Notes: generated by a model from the sequence alone, not told the origin. Shown: positions 7,617 through 17,596, counted from the stretch's first letter. The stretch: DNA of 64,000 nt from Lacisediminihabitans sp040549465 (GCF_040549465.1 NZ_JBEPTL010000011.1:56319-120318); one strand, 5' to 3'. Program-made: numbers and translations.

Positions 7617-8497
7617 GCACCTCGGTATTGTTCGACGCACCCGGTCCCAAGACCCGTCGCCGTTCACGCATCGTGTCGATTGTCGTCCTGGTGCTCATCG
7701 CTGCGCTTCTCGTCTGGGTAGGGCTTACGCTCGGCGCCCCGCGTAAGGCGTCCGGGGGGCTCACTCTCCCGGGCTACTTCGACCCCAGCCGCTGGGACGT
7801 GTTCACTAACCCGGTGCTGTGGAGACGGGTCGGGCTCGGGTTGCTCGCCACGCTGGAAGCGGCTGCCATCGCGGCGACCTTCGCGATCCTGATCGGAATC
7901 GGATTCGCCCTTCTCCGAACCTCGGTCTATGCGGCGGTTCGGGTACCGACGACGATCATTCTGGAGTTCTTCCGGGGCATGCCAGTTCTGCTCATGATGC
8001 TGTTCATCCTTCTTGTCGCATCGACAGGTGCTTTCTGGGCCGTGGTCATTGCGCTCGCCATCTACAACGGCGCGTTGATCGGCGAGTCACTGCGTGCCGG
8101 TTTGGTCTCGTTGCCTCGCGGGCAACGAGAAGCCGGGCTGAGCCTCGGCCTCACCCGCCTGCAGACCAAGATGCGTATCGAGTTTCCGCAGGCTTTTCGG
8201 CAGATGCTGCCGATTATTGTTGCCCAACTCGTCGTTCTGCTGAAAGACACCAGCCTCGGCTACATCGTGGGTTACAACGAGCTGATTCGCACCACGATGA
8301 ACAATCTCTCCAGTGCCCTCGGTAACCGATATCTGTTCTCGTTCTTCCTCGTCACCCTGGCGATCTACCTTGTCGTCAACCTGTCGCTGTCGGCCTTCGC
8401 CCGCTGGCTGGCCAAGCGCGGCGCCTCCGGCGGACGGCCGTCACGGGATGAGGAAGTCATGGACTCCAAGATCTCGGTCGTCGGCGGTCCGCAGTAG
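7613..8497 (+). CDS. gluD: Glutamate-type ABC transporter permease
   Basis: The protein is 294 residues from the ATG at 7613, which overlaps the gluC stop; a start at 7598 is possible but would overlap more. A basic cytoplasmic N-terminus, a first helix at about 20-40, and a HisM-type transmembrane domain with the EAA loop GQREAGLSLGLTRLQTKMRIEFPQAFR are visible. The N-terminal extension before the permease domain is characteristic of GluD-like partners. Confidence 0.88.
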   Translation: MSTSVLFDAPGPKTRRRSRIVSIVVLVLIAALLVWVGLTLGAPRKASGGLTLPGYFDPSRWDVFTNPVLWRRVGLGLLATLEAAAIAATFAILIGIGFALLRTSVYAAVRVPTTIILEFFRGMPVLLMMLFILLVASTGAFWAVVIALAIYNGALIGESLRAGLVSLPRGQREAGLSLGLTRLQTKMRIEFPQAFRQMLPIIVAQLVVLLKDTSLGYIVGYNELIRTTMNNLSSALGNRYLFSFFLVTLAIYLVVNLSLSAFARWLAKRGASGGRPSRDEEVMDSKISVVGGPQ

Positions 8498-8549
8498 GCA
8501 GCGTCGTGCCGACACGGGAGCCGGATCCATCCCGGTAAACTTGTGACTC

Positions 8550-9590
8550 GTGCCAGAGCTCACCCCCATCACCGAAGACAACGTCGCCGCGGCGGTGGAT
8601 GCTGCGCTCGCAGCCATCGCTGAGGCGCCAGACACGGCCAGCCTGAAGTCGGTGCGCGCGCAGCACATCGGTGAGGCCTCCGCGCTGGCCCGTATGAACG
8701 CGACGCTCGGATCGCTGCCCAACGGCCAGAAGGCTGCCGCCGGCAAGCTCATGGGTCAGGGTCGCGGTCGGGTGACCAAGGCCGTCGAGCAGCGCGAGGC
8801 AGAACTCGCCGTCGTCGAAGAACGCGAACGACTCGCGGCCGAGACAGTGGATGTCACGGCCTTGGCGTCCCGTTGGACTCCCGGTGCGCGGCATCCACTC
8901 AACCTGCTGCAGGAACTGATCGGCGACGTCTTCGTCGGCATGGGTTGGGAGATCGGGGAAGGACCGGAACTCGAGAACGAGTGGTTCAACTTCGACGCGC
9001 TCAACTTCGACGAGGATCACCCTGCTCGCGCCATGCAGGACACCCTCTTCGTCGATCCGGTCGATTCGCACCTGGTGCTGCGCACGCAGACCAGCCCTGT
9101 GCAGATCCGCTCGCTGCTCACCCGCGAGCTTCCCGTCTACGTGGTCTCTCCCGGCAAGGTGTTCCGCACCGACGAACTCGACGCGACCCACACTCCGGTG
9201 TTCCACCAGGTCGAGGGCATCGCTATCGACAGGGGGCTCACCATGGCGCACCTGCGCGGCACCCTCGAGCATTTCGCCCGCATCATGTTCGGCGAGGAGG
9301 CGAAGATCCGTCTGCGCCCCAACTATTTCCCGTTCACCGAGCCGAGTGCGGAGATGGATGTCTGGCAGCCGAACGCCAAAGGCGGCGCCCGCTGGGTCGA
9401 GTGGGGCGGATGCGGCATGGTCAATCGCAACGTGCTGCGCGCCGCGGGTATCGATCCCGACGAATACCAGGGCTTCGCCTTCGGCATGGGCATCGAGCGC
9501 ACGCTGCAGTTCCGCAACGACCTCAACGACATGCGCGACATGGTCGAGGGCGATATCCGTTTCAGCCAGCAGTTCGGAATGGTGGTCTGA
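8550..9590 (+). CDS. pheS: Phenylalanine-tRNA ligase alpha subunit
   Basis: The 346-residue protein has an N-terminal coiled-coil region (about 1-90) and a class II aminoacyl-tRNA synthetase core: motif 2 FRTDELDATHTPVFHQVEG and motif 3 GFAFGMGIERTLQ. With PheT it forms the alpha2-beta2 enzyme that charges tRNA-Phe. TAAACT at 8536-8541 lies eight bases before the GTG, again a leaderless pattern. The stop shares a base with the pheT start at 9590. Confidence 0.96.
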   Translation: MPELTPITEDNVAAAVDAALAAIAEAPDTASLKSVRAQHIGEASALARMNATLGSLPNGQKAAAGKLMGQGRGRVTKAVEQREAELAVVEERERLAAETVDVTALASRWTPGARHPLNLLQELIGDVFVGMGWEIGEGPELENEWFNFDALNFDEDHPARAMQDTLFVDPVDSHLVLRTQTSPVQIRSLLTRELPVYVVSPGKVFRTDELDATHTPVFHQVEGIAIDRGLTMAHLRGTLEHFARIMFGEEAKIRLRPNYFPFTEPSAEMDVWQPNAKGGARWVEWGGCGMVNRNVLRAAGIDPDEYQGFAFGMGIERTLQFRNDLNDMRDMVEGDIRFSQQFGMVV

Positions 9591-12082
9591 TGCGTATCCC
9601 GATCAGCTGGCTCAGCGAATTCGTCGACGTTCCTGCCGATGTCACCCCTGAAGACGTTCACGCCGCCCTCGTCAAGGTCGGCCTCGAAGAAGAAGATGTG
9701 CACGGCTTCGAGGTGACCGGACCGGTCGTCGTCGGGCAGGTTCTCGAGTTCACGCCCGAGCCGCAGAGCAACGGCAAGACGATCAACTGGTGCCAGGTGG
9801 ATGTCGGCGAGGCCGAGCCACGAGGCATCGTCTGTGGTGCCCACAATTTCGCCGTCGGCGACAAGGTGGTGGTGTCGCTTCCCGGCGCCGTACTGCCCGG
9901 ACCCTTCCCGATCTCCGCTCGTAAGACCTACGGCCATGTCTCCGACGGCATGATCGCCTCGGCGCGCGAGCTGGGGCTCGGCGAGGAGCACGACGGCATC
10001 CTCCGTCTCGCCCCGCTCGGCCTCGATCCAGAGGTCGGCACGGATGCGATCGCACTGCTCGGTCTCGACGACTGGGCCGTCGAGGTCAACATCACTCCCG
10101 ACCGCGGCTACGCATTCTCCATCCGTGGCATCGCCCGCGAGTATTCGCACGCCACCGGTTCCCCGTTCCGCGATCCCGCAGCCGCAGTGACGCCGATCGA
10201 GGGCTCTGGTTTCTCCGTGACCGTTGACGACCGCAACCCGGTGCGTGGCGAGGTCGGTGTATCCGTCTTCGCGACCCGCGTGGTCCGCGGCATCGACGCG
10301 ACCGCGCCGTCGCCCGCATGGCTGGTCGGGCGCCTCAAGCTCGCCGGCATCCGCTCGATCTCGCTCGTCGTGGATGTCACGAACTACGTGATGCTCGAAC
10401 TCGGCCAGCCGATCCACGGTTACGACCTCGACAGGCTCAGCGGTGGCATCACGGTGCGTCGTGCGGCTGAAGCCGAGGAGCTGGTGACCCTGGATGGGCA
10501 GCGCCGGAAGCTGCATCCTCAGGATCTCGTCATCGCGGACGACTCCGGTGCCATCGGTCTCGCCGGCGTGATGGGCGGGAAGTCGACGGAGATCGGCCAC
10601 AGCACCTCGAACGTGCTCATCGAGGCCGCGAACTTCGATCCGGTGTCGATCGCACGCACCGCTCGTCGCCATAAACTGCCGAGCGAGGCCTCCCGACGGT
10701 TCGAACGCGGGGTGGATCCGGATGTCGCCGATGCCGCAGCCGCGCGTGTCGTCGAGCTGCTCGAACAGCTCGCCGGCGGGAAGGCTGACACACTCGGATC
10801 GCGCCTGTATGCGGCGACCGCCGCGAAGCCGATCGAGCTGCCGAACGGCTACGTGAACGCGATCGTCGGAGCGGACTACTCTGACGCGGAGACGCTGTCG
10901 GCACTCGAAGACATCGGGGGAGTGATCGAGGCGACGGATGGTGCATTGCTCGTCACGCCGCCGACCTGGCGTCCCGACCTCACCGACAAAGCGACTCTCG
11001 CGGAAGAGGTAGCCCGCATCGTCGGCTACGACCGCATCCCTGCGGTTCTCCCGGTTGCGCCTCCCGGCCGCGGTCTGACCCGCCAGCAGCGCCTTCGCCG
11101 CTCGACCGCGCAGGTGCTCGCGGCCAACGGTCTCACCGAGGTGCTGGCCTACCCGTTCGTCAACAGCGCGTCCAATGACACTTTCGGCTCGCCCGTCACC
11201 GGGAAAGTTCCGGCGGTCAGGCTGGCCAACCCGCTCGATGGTGAGGCGCCATTCCTGCGCACCTCACTGGTGCCAGGGCTGATCTCAACCGCGCACCGCA
11301 ACCTGTCTCGCGGGCTCGTCGACCTCGGCATCTACGAACTCGGTCTCGTCTTCCGCCCCGAGTCCGGTCGCACCTACGGCAGTGGGCCGCTGCCCTCCGG
11401 TGTGGTGCGCCCGAGCGATGGCGAGCTCGCCGAACTGCTCGACAGCATCCCGCCGCAGCCACTCCACCTCGGAGCGCTCTTCGTCGGTGCTGCGATCGCC
11501 AAGCAGCCGGGCCAGCCCGCAGTGCAGCGGGGGCTCACGGACGCGCTCGACGCCGCGCGCCAGGTCGCGATCGCGGTTCATGCCACTGTCTCCATTCGCA
11601 CTGGCTCGCACCAGGCGCTCCACCCGGGGCGGACTGCCGAGATCTTCGTCGGCGACCGGAGCATCGGATACGCCGGGGAACTACTGCCGGCACTCGCCGA
11701 GGGGTACGACCTGCCTCGCGTGACCGCGGTGCTCGAGATCGATCTCGGCCTGCTCATCGACCTGGCCGCTCGCGAGGTGTCGCCGACGCCGATCGCCACC
11801 TTCCCCGCGGCCACGCAGGACCTCTCGCTGGTAGTGCCGATCAGCACACCGGCCGGCGAAGTGCTGGCTGCGGTGGTCCAGGGCGCGGGTGAGCTGCTCG
11901 AAGATGCGCGGCTGGTCGACGACTATCGCGGCTCGGGCGTTGCGGAGGGCAGTCGTTCGCTGACCTTCGCACTGCGCTTCCGCGCGACCGACCGCACCCT
12001 GACTGCTGTCCAAGCGAGTGACGCGAAGCTGGCCGGCGCGGCACTCGCCGCCAAGCACTTCGGCGCCACCGTTCGCGAATAA
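9590..12082 (+). CDS. pheT: Phenylalanine-tRNA ligase beta subunit
   Basis: From the ATG at 9590 the protein is 830 residues, the usual length. Domains in order are an EMAP-II-like tRNA-binding domain (about 40-150), the B3/B4 editing domain in the first half, the B5 domain, the catalytic-like core and a C-terminal FDX-ACB anticodon-binding domain (about 735-830, starting near PTPIATFPAATQDLS). The open frame extends upstream through pheS, but this part has no homology and is an overlap artefact. Confidence 0.96.
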   Translation: MRIPISWLSEFVDVPADVTPEDVHAALVKVGLEEEDVHGFEVTGPVVVGQVLEFTPEPQSNGKTINWCQVDVGEAEPRGIVCGAHNFAVGDKVVVSLPGAVLPGPFPISARKTYGHVSDGMIASARELGLGEEHDGILRLAPLGLDPEVGTDAIALLGLDDWAVEVNITPDRGYAFSIRGIAREYSHATGSPFRDPAAAVTPIEGSGFSVTVDDRNPVRGEVGVSVFATRVVRGIDATAPSPAWLVGRLKLAGIRSISLVVDVTNYVMLELGQPIHGYDLDRLSGGITVRRAAEAEELVTLDGQRRKLHPQDLVIADDSGAIGLAGVMGGKSTEIGHSTSNVLIEAANFDPVSIARTARRHKLPSEASRRFERGVDPDVADAAAARVVELLEQLAGGKADTLGSRLYAATAAKPIELPNGYVNAIVGADYSDAETLSALEDIGGVIEATDGALLVTPPTWRPDLTDKATLAEEVARIVGYDRIPAVLPVAPPGRGLTRQQRLRRSTAQVLAANGLTEVLAYPFVNSASNDTFGSPVTGKVPAVRLANPLDGEAPFLRTSLVPGLISTAHRNLSRGLVDLGIYELGLVFRPESGRTYGSGPLPSGVVRPSDGELAELLDSIPPQPLHLGALFVGAAIAKQPGQPAVQRGLTDALDAARQVAIAVHATVSIRTGSHQALHPGRTAEIFVGDRSIGYAGELLPALAEGYDLPRVTAVLEIDLGLLIDLAAREVSPTPIATFPAATQDLSLVVPISTPAGEVLAAVVQGAGELLEDARLVDDYRGSGVAEGSRSLTFALRFRATDRTLTAVQASDAKLAGAALAAKHFGATVRE

Positions 12083-12116
12083 CGGATGCTCGGCGAAGTT
12101 CTACTATGCTCGACCC

Positions 12117-12233
12117 GTGGACAATTACCGCGAAACAGGATCGGCCGACCGCCGCACGTCAGTGCTCCGTGGTCTCAACCGCCTTTTCGTGGGCCTGCGC
12201 GGCGAGCGAGTAGGGGCGACGCTCCTCGATTGA
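12117..12233 (+). CDS. Arg-rich leaderless small ORF before argC
   Basis: A 38-codon frame starts at GTG 12117, just six bases after TATGCT (12105-12110), and ends 84 bases before argC. Seven of its 38 residues are arginine, including an R-R pair at positions 12-13. The frame position, the promoter-like element directly before it, and the arginine biosynthesis operon behind it fit a leader peptide controlling argC by translation of Arg codons. No clear terminator/antiterminator pair could be drawn, so it might also be an unrelated small protein. Confidence 0.4.
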   Translation: MDNYRETGSADRRTSVLRGLNRLFVGLRGERVGATLLD

Positions 12234-12317
12234 CCTGCTGCCTTCGGGCATAGTGGATGTGTCGAGATAGCGCCGCCGGATCATCCCTCGTCAATCCACT
12301 CAGAAAAGGCAAGAGCT

Positions 12318-13361
12318 ATGTCCTATTCCGTCGCTGTGGCAGGTGCCAGTGGCTACGCCGGTGGTGAGCTGCTCCGTTTGCTGTCCAGCCATCCTGATTT
12401 CATCGTCTCAACGGTCACCGCGTTCCAGAACGCCGGCCAGAGACTCGTCGATGTGCAGCCGCACCTCCGTTCACTCGGCACTCTGAGTCTCGCTGAGACC
12501 ACCCCGCAGAATCTCGCCGGTCACGATGTGGTCTTCCTCGCCCTGCCGCACGGCAAGTCGGGTGAGGTCACCGCACAGCTGCCCGAGAACATCCTTGTCG
12601 TCGACTGCGGTGCCGATCACCGTCTCACCGATCCCGCCGACTGGGCGGCGTTCTATGGCAGCGAGTACTTCGGAGCCTGGGCCTACGGCGTGCCGGAGTT
12701 GATCGTCGGCGGCGGCAAGCAGCGTGACAACCTGGTCGGGGCGACTCGCATCGCGGCACCCGGCTGTAATGCAAGCACGGTTGCTCTTTCTCTCGCTCCG
12801 GGCATCGCCGGCGGGGTGATCGAAGAGAAGGACCTCGTCGCGGTTCTCGCGGTCGGGCCATCCGGTGCGGGCAAGAGCCTCAAGCTCGAGAACCTCGCCA
12901 GCGAGATCCTCGGATCGGCCAATCCCTATGCGGTGGGCGGCACACATCGCCACATCCCGGAGATCCAGCAGTCGCTGCGGGGCGCGGGCGCCGTGGATCC
13001 CACGATCTCCCTCACCCCGGTGATCGTGCCGATGTCGCGGGGCATCCTCGCGACGTCCACTGCCCGCATCCTGCCCGGCACCAGCGCCACCGCGGTGCGC
13101 GACGCCTGGGCTGCGGCCTACGCGGATGAGCCGTTCATCCATCTGCTTCCCGAGGGGAAGCTGCCGCGGTCCGGTGATGCCATCGGCGCGAACACCGCTC
13201 TCATGGGCCTTGCCGTCGATCAGGCCGCTGGTCGTGTCGTCGTCATCACGGCGCTCGACAACCTGGTCAAGGGCACCGCGGGGGCTGCCATCCAGTCGGC
13301 CAACCTCGCGCTCGGTATTCCCGAGACGACGGGCCTTCCCATGGACGGAGTCGCACCATGA
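12318..13361 (+). CDS. argC: N-acetyl-gamma-glutamyl-phosphate reductase
   Basis: ArgC reduces N-acetylglutamyl phosphate to the semialdehyde with NADPH. The 347-residue protein has the Rossmann motif VAGASGYAGGELLR at about 7-20 and the catalytic Cys150 in AAPGCNAST; the VGPSGAGKS and THRHIPEI segments are also conserved. It is the first gene of the argCJBDF operon, and its stop overlaps argJ (ATGA at 13358). Confidence 0.96.
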   Translation: MSYSVAVAGASGYAGGELLRLLSSHPDFIVSTVTAFQNAGQRLVDVQPHLRSLGTLSLAETTPQNLAGHDVVFLALPHGKSGEVTAQLPENILVVDCGADHRLTDPADWAAFYGSEYFGAWAYGVPELIVGGGKQRDNLVGATRIAAPGCNASTVALSLAPGIAGGVIEEKDLVAVLAVGPSGAGKSLKLENLASEILGSANPYAVGGTHRHIPEIQQSLRGAGAVDPTISLTPVIVPMSRGILATSTARILPGTSATAVRDAWAAAYADEPFIHLLPEGKLPRSGDAIGANTALMGLAVDQAAGRVVVITALDNLVKGTAGAAIQSANLALGIPETTGLPMDGVAP

Positions 13362-14509
13362 GCGTCACACATCCTCGGGGTTTCGAGGCGGCGGGCGTCG
13401 CCTCAGGCCTCAAGTCATCCGGCGACAAAGACATCGCACTCGTAGTCAACCGCGGGCCAGCGCAGGCGGCGGCCGCGGTATTCACGAGCAATCGCGCCAA
13501 AGCCAACCCGGTCATCTGGTCTCAGCAGGCCGTCAGCGACGGTCTGATCAGCGCGATCGTGTTGAACTCGGGCGGCGCCAACTGCTACACAGGTTCCCGC
13601 GGTTTCCAGGTCAGCCATTCGACCGCGGAGCACGCGGCAGGCCTGCTCGGCTCATCGGCGTCTGACGTGCTCATCTGCTCCACCGGCCTGATCGGCGACC
13701 AGCTGGACCTCGGGAAAGTCACCGCCGGGGTGACGGATGCCTACAACATCCTCGGTCCCGACGGCGGTGAGGATGCCGCGACCGCGATCATGACCACGGA
13801 CACGCACCCGAAACAGGTGATCGTCGAACGCGACGGCTGGTCACTCGGCGGCATGGCGAAGGGCGCCGGAATGCTCGCGCCGGGGCTGGCGACAATGCTC
13901 GTCGTGATCACCACCGATGCCGACCTGTCGCCGGCGCAACTGGATACCGCGCTCCGAGTTGCCACCAGGGTCACCTTCGACAGGCTCGATTCGGACGGCG
14001 CGATGTCGACCAACGACACCGTTGCGCTGCTTGCGTCTGCGGCATCCACCATTTCACCAGATCTGGACGAGTTCGAGGCCGCGCTGACGGAGACCTGCGA
14101 GAAGCTGGCGGCACTGCTTCAGGAAGACGCCGAGGGCGCCGCGCACGACATCAACATCGAGGTCGTCAACGCGGCAACGGAGGACGAGGCCGTCGAGGTC
14201 GGGCGTGCCATCTCGCGCAACAACCTCTTCAAGGCGGCGGTCTTCGGCAACGATCCCAACTGGGGTCGCGTGCTCGCCGCTGTCGGCACGACCAGTGCCG
14301 CCTTCGACCCCTACGACATCGACGTGACGATGAACGGGATACGCGTCGCCCATGCCGGCGAACCCGACCAGTCTCGCGACCTCGTCGACCTGACTGGCCG
14401 GGCCGTTCACGTACTCGTCGACCTGCATGCCGGGTCGGCGACCGCCACCATCCGCACGAACGATCTCACGCACGACTATGTGCACGAGAACAGCGCGTAC
14501 TCCAGCTGA
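13358..14509 (+). CDS. argJ: Bifunctional ornithine acetyltransferase / N-acetylglutamate synthase
   Basis: ArgJ transfers the acetyl group from N-acetylornithine to glutamate, making a cyclic pathway. The 383-residue precursor has the self-cleavage motif LATML with Thr179 as the N-terminal nucleophile of the beta chain, preceded by KGAGMLAPG. The N-R-N-L-F and GNDPNWGR segments near the C-terminus are characteristic. It overlaps argC and argB by four and one bases. Confidence 0.96.
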   Translation: MSVTHPRGFEAAGVASGLKSSGDKDIALVVNRGPAQAAAAVFTSNRAKANPVIWSQQAVSDGLISAIVLNSGGANCYTGSRGFQVSHSTAEHAAGLLGSSASDVLICSTGLIGDQLDLGKVTAGVTDAYNILGPDGGEDAATAIMTTDTHPKQVIVERDGWSLGGMAKGAGMLAPGLATMLVVITTDADLSPAQLDTALRVATRVTFDRLDSDGAMSTNDTVALLASAASTISPDLDEFEAALTETCEKLAALLQEDAEGAAHDINIEVVNAATEDEAVEVGRAISRNNLFKAAVFGNDPNWGRVLAAVGTTSAAFDPYDIDVTMNGIRVAHAGEPDQSRDLVDLTGRAVHVLVDLHAGSATATIRTNDLTHDYVHENSAYSS

Positions 14510-15408
14510 TGGGCGCTCACAGCAGTCACGCGTCGGTGAAAGCCGCGGCTCTGATCGAGTCCCTCACCTGGCTCAAGCGCTATCAGGGCCAGACCATCGT
14601 GGTGAAGTTCGGTGGCAACGCCATGGTGAACGAAGAGCTCAAGCAGGCATTCGCTGAGGACATGGTCTACCTGCGCCAGGTCGGTGTGCGCCCCGTTGTC
14701 GTGCACGGCGGTGGCCCGCAGATCTCTGCGGAACTGGAGAGGCGCGGCATCCCGAGCGAGTTCCGTGGCGGGTTGCGTGTGACAAGTCCCGAGGCGCTCG
14801 AGGTGGTACGCGATGTGCTCACCACCCAGGTCGGACCGGAGATCGTGGCTCTCATCAACGAACACGGTCCGTTCGCCCAGGCCATCTCCGGCGAAACCGA
14901 CCGCCTCTTCGCGGGCACCCGTCGCGGCACCGTCGTCGACGGCGTAGAGGTCGATCTCGGCCAGGTCGGGGATGTGACATCGGTGAATCCGGCCACCGTG
15001 CTGGCGATTCTCGACGCCGGACAGATCCCCGTGGTCTCGTCCATCGCGCCCGATGCCCAGCAGCATGGCCAGACACTCAACGTGAACGCCGATTCTGCCG
15101 CTGCATCACTCGCTGTGGCGCTCGACGCAGCCAAGCTCATCATCCTCACTGATGTCGCCGGTCTCTACCGTGACTGGCCCAATCGAGACTCGCTCGTCAC
15201 GACGATCGAAGCGGAAGAGCTGCGTGCACTGGTTCCATCGCTTGAATCGGGCATGATTCCCAAGATGGAAGCCTGCCTTGAAGCTGTAGACGGCGGAGTC
15301 TCCGCGGCCGCGATCATCGACGGTCGCGTGCTTCACGCGATCCTGCTCGAAGCATTCACCGCCGAGGGAAACGGAACAGAAGTCGTATCGAAGAAGGAGG
15401 AGTCGTGA
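14509..15408 (+). CDS. argB: Acetylglutamate kinase
   Basis: ArgB phosphorylates N-acetylglutamate and is usually the arginine-feedback step. The 299-residue protein has VVKFGGNAMV and VVVHGGGPQIS (phosphate-binding glycines of the amino acid kinase fold) and NVNADSAAASLA for substrate binding. The N-terminal helix (SVKAAALIESLTWLKRYQGQTI) is the extension seen in arginine-sensitive hexameric enzymes, so feedback inhibition is likely. Confidence 0.96.
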   Translation: MGAHSSHASVKAAALIESLTWLKRYQGQTIVVKFGGNAMVNEELKQAFAEDMVYLRQVGVRPVVVHGGGPQISAELERRGIPSEFRGGLRVTSPEALEVVRDVLTTQVGPEIVALINEHGPFAQAISGETDRLFAGTRRGTVVDGVEVDLGQVGDVTSVNPATVLAILDAGQIPVVSSIAPDAQQHGQTLNVNADSAAASLAVALDAAKLIILTDVAGLYRDWPNRDSLVTTIEAEELRALVPSLESGMIPKMEACLEAVDGGVSAAAIIDGRVLHAILLEAFTAEGNGTEVVSKKEES

Positions 15409-16625
15409 CCGAGCAAGGCAATGCGGTGCACATCAACGTTGGCGAACAGGATTGGCGGCAGCGCTTCGGTGACGCCATGATGGGCTCGCTCGCGGCCCCA
15501 CTCGCGATGCTCGTCCGTGGCGAAGGCGCACACGTCTGGGACGTCGACGGCAAGCGTTACCTCGACTTCCTCGCCGGCATCGCGGTAAACGCACTCGGCC
15601 ATGCGCATCCCGTGCTGGTGGATGCGGTCAGCAGCCAGGTGGCCACCCTCGCGCATGTCTCCAACTACTTCGCGAGCCCGCCGCAGCTCGAGCTGGCCGA
15701 GCGCCTCCGCCGGATCACTGGCGCCGGCGACCGTGGTCGGGTGTTCTTCTGCAACTCGGGCACTGAGGCTGTCGAGGCGGCGATCAAACTCGCGAGGCTC
15801 AACCGCGGCGACGGTTCCCGTACCCGCATCCTGTCGCTGGTCAACTCCTTCCATGGCCGCACGATGGGTTCGCTCTCCCTCACCGGCAAGCCGGCGATGC
15901 GCGAGCCGTTCGAGCCACTGCTGCCGGGGGTCGAGCACATCGACTCGACCGTCGAGGCTCTCGAGGCAGCCATCGACGACACCGTCGCAGCGGTCTTCAT
16001 CGAGCCGATCAAAGGCGAGGCCGGCGTTCTCGACCTACCAGAGGGTTTTCTCGCGCGTGCTCGAGAGCTCACGCAGGAGCACGGTGCGCTATTGATCCTC
16101 GACGAGATCCAGACCGGTGTCGGACGCACGGGAAGCTGGTTCGCCTTCCAACAGTCAGGCATCGAGCCCGATGCGCTGGTGCTGGCGAAAGGGATTGCCG
16201 GGGGAGTGCCCATCGGCGCGCTCGTGACCTTCGGGTGGGCATCCGACCTCTTCACCCCTGGCCAGCACGGCAGTACTTTCGGTGGCAATCCGCTGGCGAC
16301 CGCGGCAGGCAACGCGGTGCTCGGTGAGATCGAGCGCGCGGGACTGATCGAGAATGCGGCCATCATCGGCACGACGCTGCGCGAGATCATCGCGTCCATC
16401 GACTCGCCACTGGTCGCGGAGATCCGCGGGCAGGGTGCTCTCGTCGGGATCGGGCTGAGCAAGCCGGTCGCCGCCGAAATCGCGACCAAAGCCATGGAAC
16501 TGGGGCTCATCGTCAACGCGACGAACGACTCCAGCATCCGTATAGCACCACCCCTCATCATCGGCGACGCGGAATTCGAGGAGTTCCGCGAGTTGTTCAC
16601 GAAAACTCTGGAGGCTGTCTCGTGA
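15405..16625 (+). CDS. argD: Acetylornithine aminotransferase
   Basis: This 406-residue class III aminotransferase has the pyridoxal-phosphate lysine K262 in LVLAKGIAGGVP, preceded by LILDEIQTGVGRTG, and the SFHGRTMGSLSLTGK segment. It makes N-acetylornithine from the semialdehyde with glutamate as amino donor. Start GTG overlaps the argB stop (GTGA). Confidence 0.95.
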   Translation: MTEQGNAVHINVGEQDWRQRFGDAMMGSLAAPLAMLVRGEGAHVWDVDGKRYLDFLAGIAVNALGHAHPVLVDAVSSQVATLAHVSNYFASPPQLELAERLRRITGAGDRGRVFFCNSGTEAVEAAIKLARLNRGDGSRTRILSLVNSFHGRTMGSLSLTGKPAMREPFEPLLPGVEHIDSTVEALEAAIDDTVAAVFIEPIKGEAGVLDLPEGFLARARELTQEHGALLILDEIQTGVGRTGSWFAFQQSGIEPDALVLAKGIAGGVPIGALVTFGWASDLFTPGQHGSTFGGNPLATAAGNAVLGEIERAGLIENAAIIGTTLREIIASIDSPLVAEIRGQGALVGIGLSKPVAAEIATKAMELGLIVNATNDSSIRIAPPLIIGDAEFEEFRELFTKTLEAVS

Positions 16626-17551
16626 CCCGACATTTCCTGCGCGACGACGACCTCACCCAGGCCGAGCAGAGCGCTGTCCTCGACCTCGCGGTCGAACTGA
16701 AGAAGGATCGCTTCGCGGTGAAGCCGCTGGCCGGCCCGGAGACGGTCGCCGTGATCTTCGACAAGTCCTCGACCCGCACTCGCGTCTCGTTCGCCGTCGG
16801 AATCGCGGATCTCGGCGGAAGTCCGCTCATCATTAGCACGGCGAACAGCCAGCTCGGTGGCAAAGAGACCGCGACAGACACCGCGCGCGTGCTCGAGCGT
16901 CAGGTCGCCGCGATCGTCTGGCGCACTTTCGCCCAGTCCGGTCTCGAAGAAATGGCGCTCGGAACCACTGTCCCGGTGATCAACGGTCTCTCGGATGATT
17001 TCCACCCATGCCAGCTGCTGGCCGACCTGCTCACCATCCGTGAGCACCGTGGAGAACTCGCCGGACTCACATTGACCTTCGTGGGGGACGGGGCAGACAA
17101 CATGGTGCATTCCTACCTCCTCGCCGGAGCCACCGCGGGCATGCACATCCGTATCGCGTGTCCGGAGGGTTACCTGCCCAAGGATTCAGTGGTGGCGGAT
17201 GCTGACGCCATCGCGGTGACCACGGGTGGCTCGATCGCGATCTACACCGATCCGATCGAGGCGGTCGCCGGAGCGGATGTGGTGGTCACCGACACCTGGG
17301 TGTCCATGGGTAAAGAGGAGGAAAAGGCGCAGCGCCTGGTCGACCTCGCACGATATCGCGTGGATTCAGAGCTCATGGGCCTCGCTAAGCCCGACGCGCT
17401 CTTCCTGCACTGCCTTCCTGCGGATCGCGGGTACGAGGTGACCGCAGACGTCATCGACGGTGCACAGAGCGTCGTCTGGGACGAAGCTGAGAACCGGTTG
17501 CATGCCCAGAAAGCCCTGATGGTCTGGCTGCTGGAGCAGTCAGGTCGCTGA
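16622..17551 (+). CDS. argF: Ornithine carbamoyltransferase
   Basis: The 309-residue enzyme joins ornithine and carbamoyl phosphate to citrulline. The carbamoyl-phosphate motif S-T-R-T-R lies at residues 50-54, and HCLPADRG near the C-terminus is the ornithine loop. The GTG start overlaps argD. In many actinobacteria argR follows argF; here argG follows after 45 bases. Confidence 0.95.
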   Translation: MTRHFLRDDDLTQAEQSAVLDLAVELKKDRFAVKPLAGPETVAVIFDKSSTRTRVSFAVGIADLGGSPLIISTANSQLGGKETATDTARVLERQVAAIVWRTFAQSGLEEMALGTTVPVINGLSDDFHPCQLLADLLTIREHRGELAGLTLTFVGDGADNMVHSYLLAGATAGMHIRIACPEGYLPKDSVVADADAIAVTTGGSIAIYTDPIEAVAGADVVVTDTWVSMGKEEEKAQRLVDLARYRVDSELMGLAKPDALFLHCLPADRGYEVTADVIDGAQSVVWDEAENRLHAQKALMVWLLEQSGR

Positions 17552-17563
17552 GTTAGCCACCCA

Positions 17564-17589
17564 TAAACTTGAACACACAACACAAGGAG
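17564..17589 (+). promoter_or_regulatory. Candidate -10 and ribosome binding site of argG
   Basis: TAAACT at 17564-17569 and AAGGAG at 17584-17589 precede the argG ATG at 17597. This suggests that argGH has its own leadered transcript besides read-through from argCJBDF. A matching -35 was not obvious. Confidence 0.45.
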
Positions 17590-17596
17590 CAAATCA

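Noticed and set aside
8873..9589. Upstream extension of the pheT frame through pheS
   Set aside because: Residues are low-complexity Arg/His-rich and overlap pheS; PheT homology begins at 9590.
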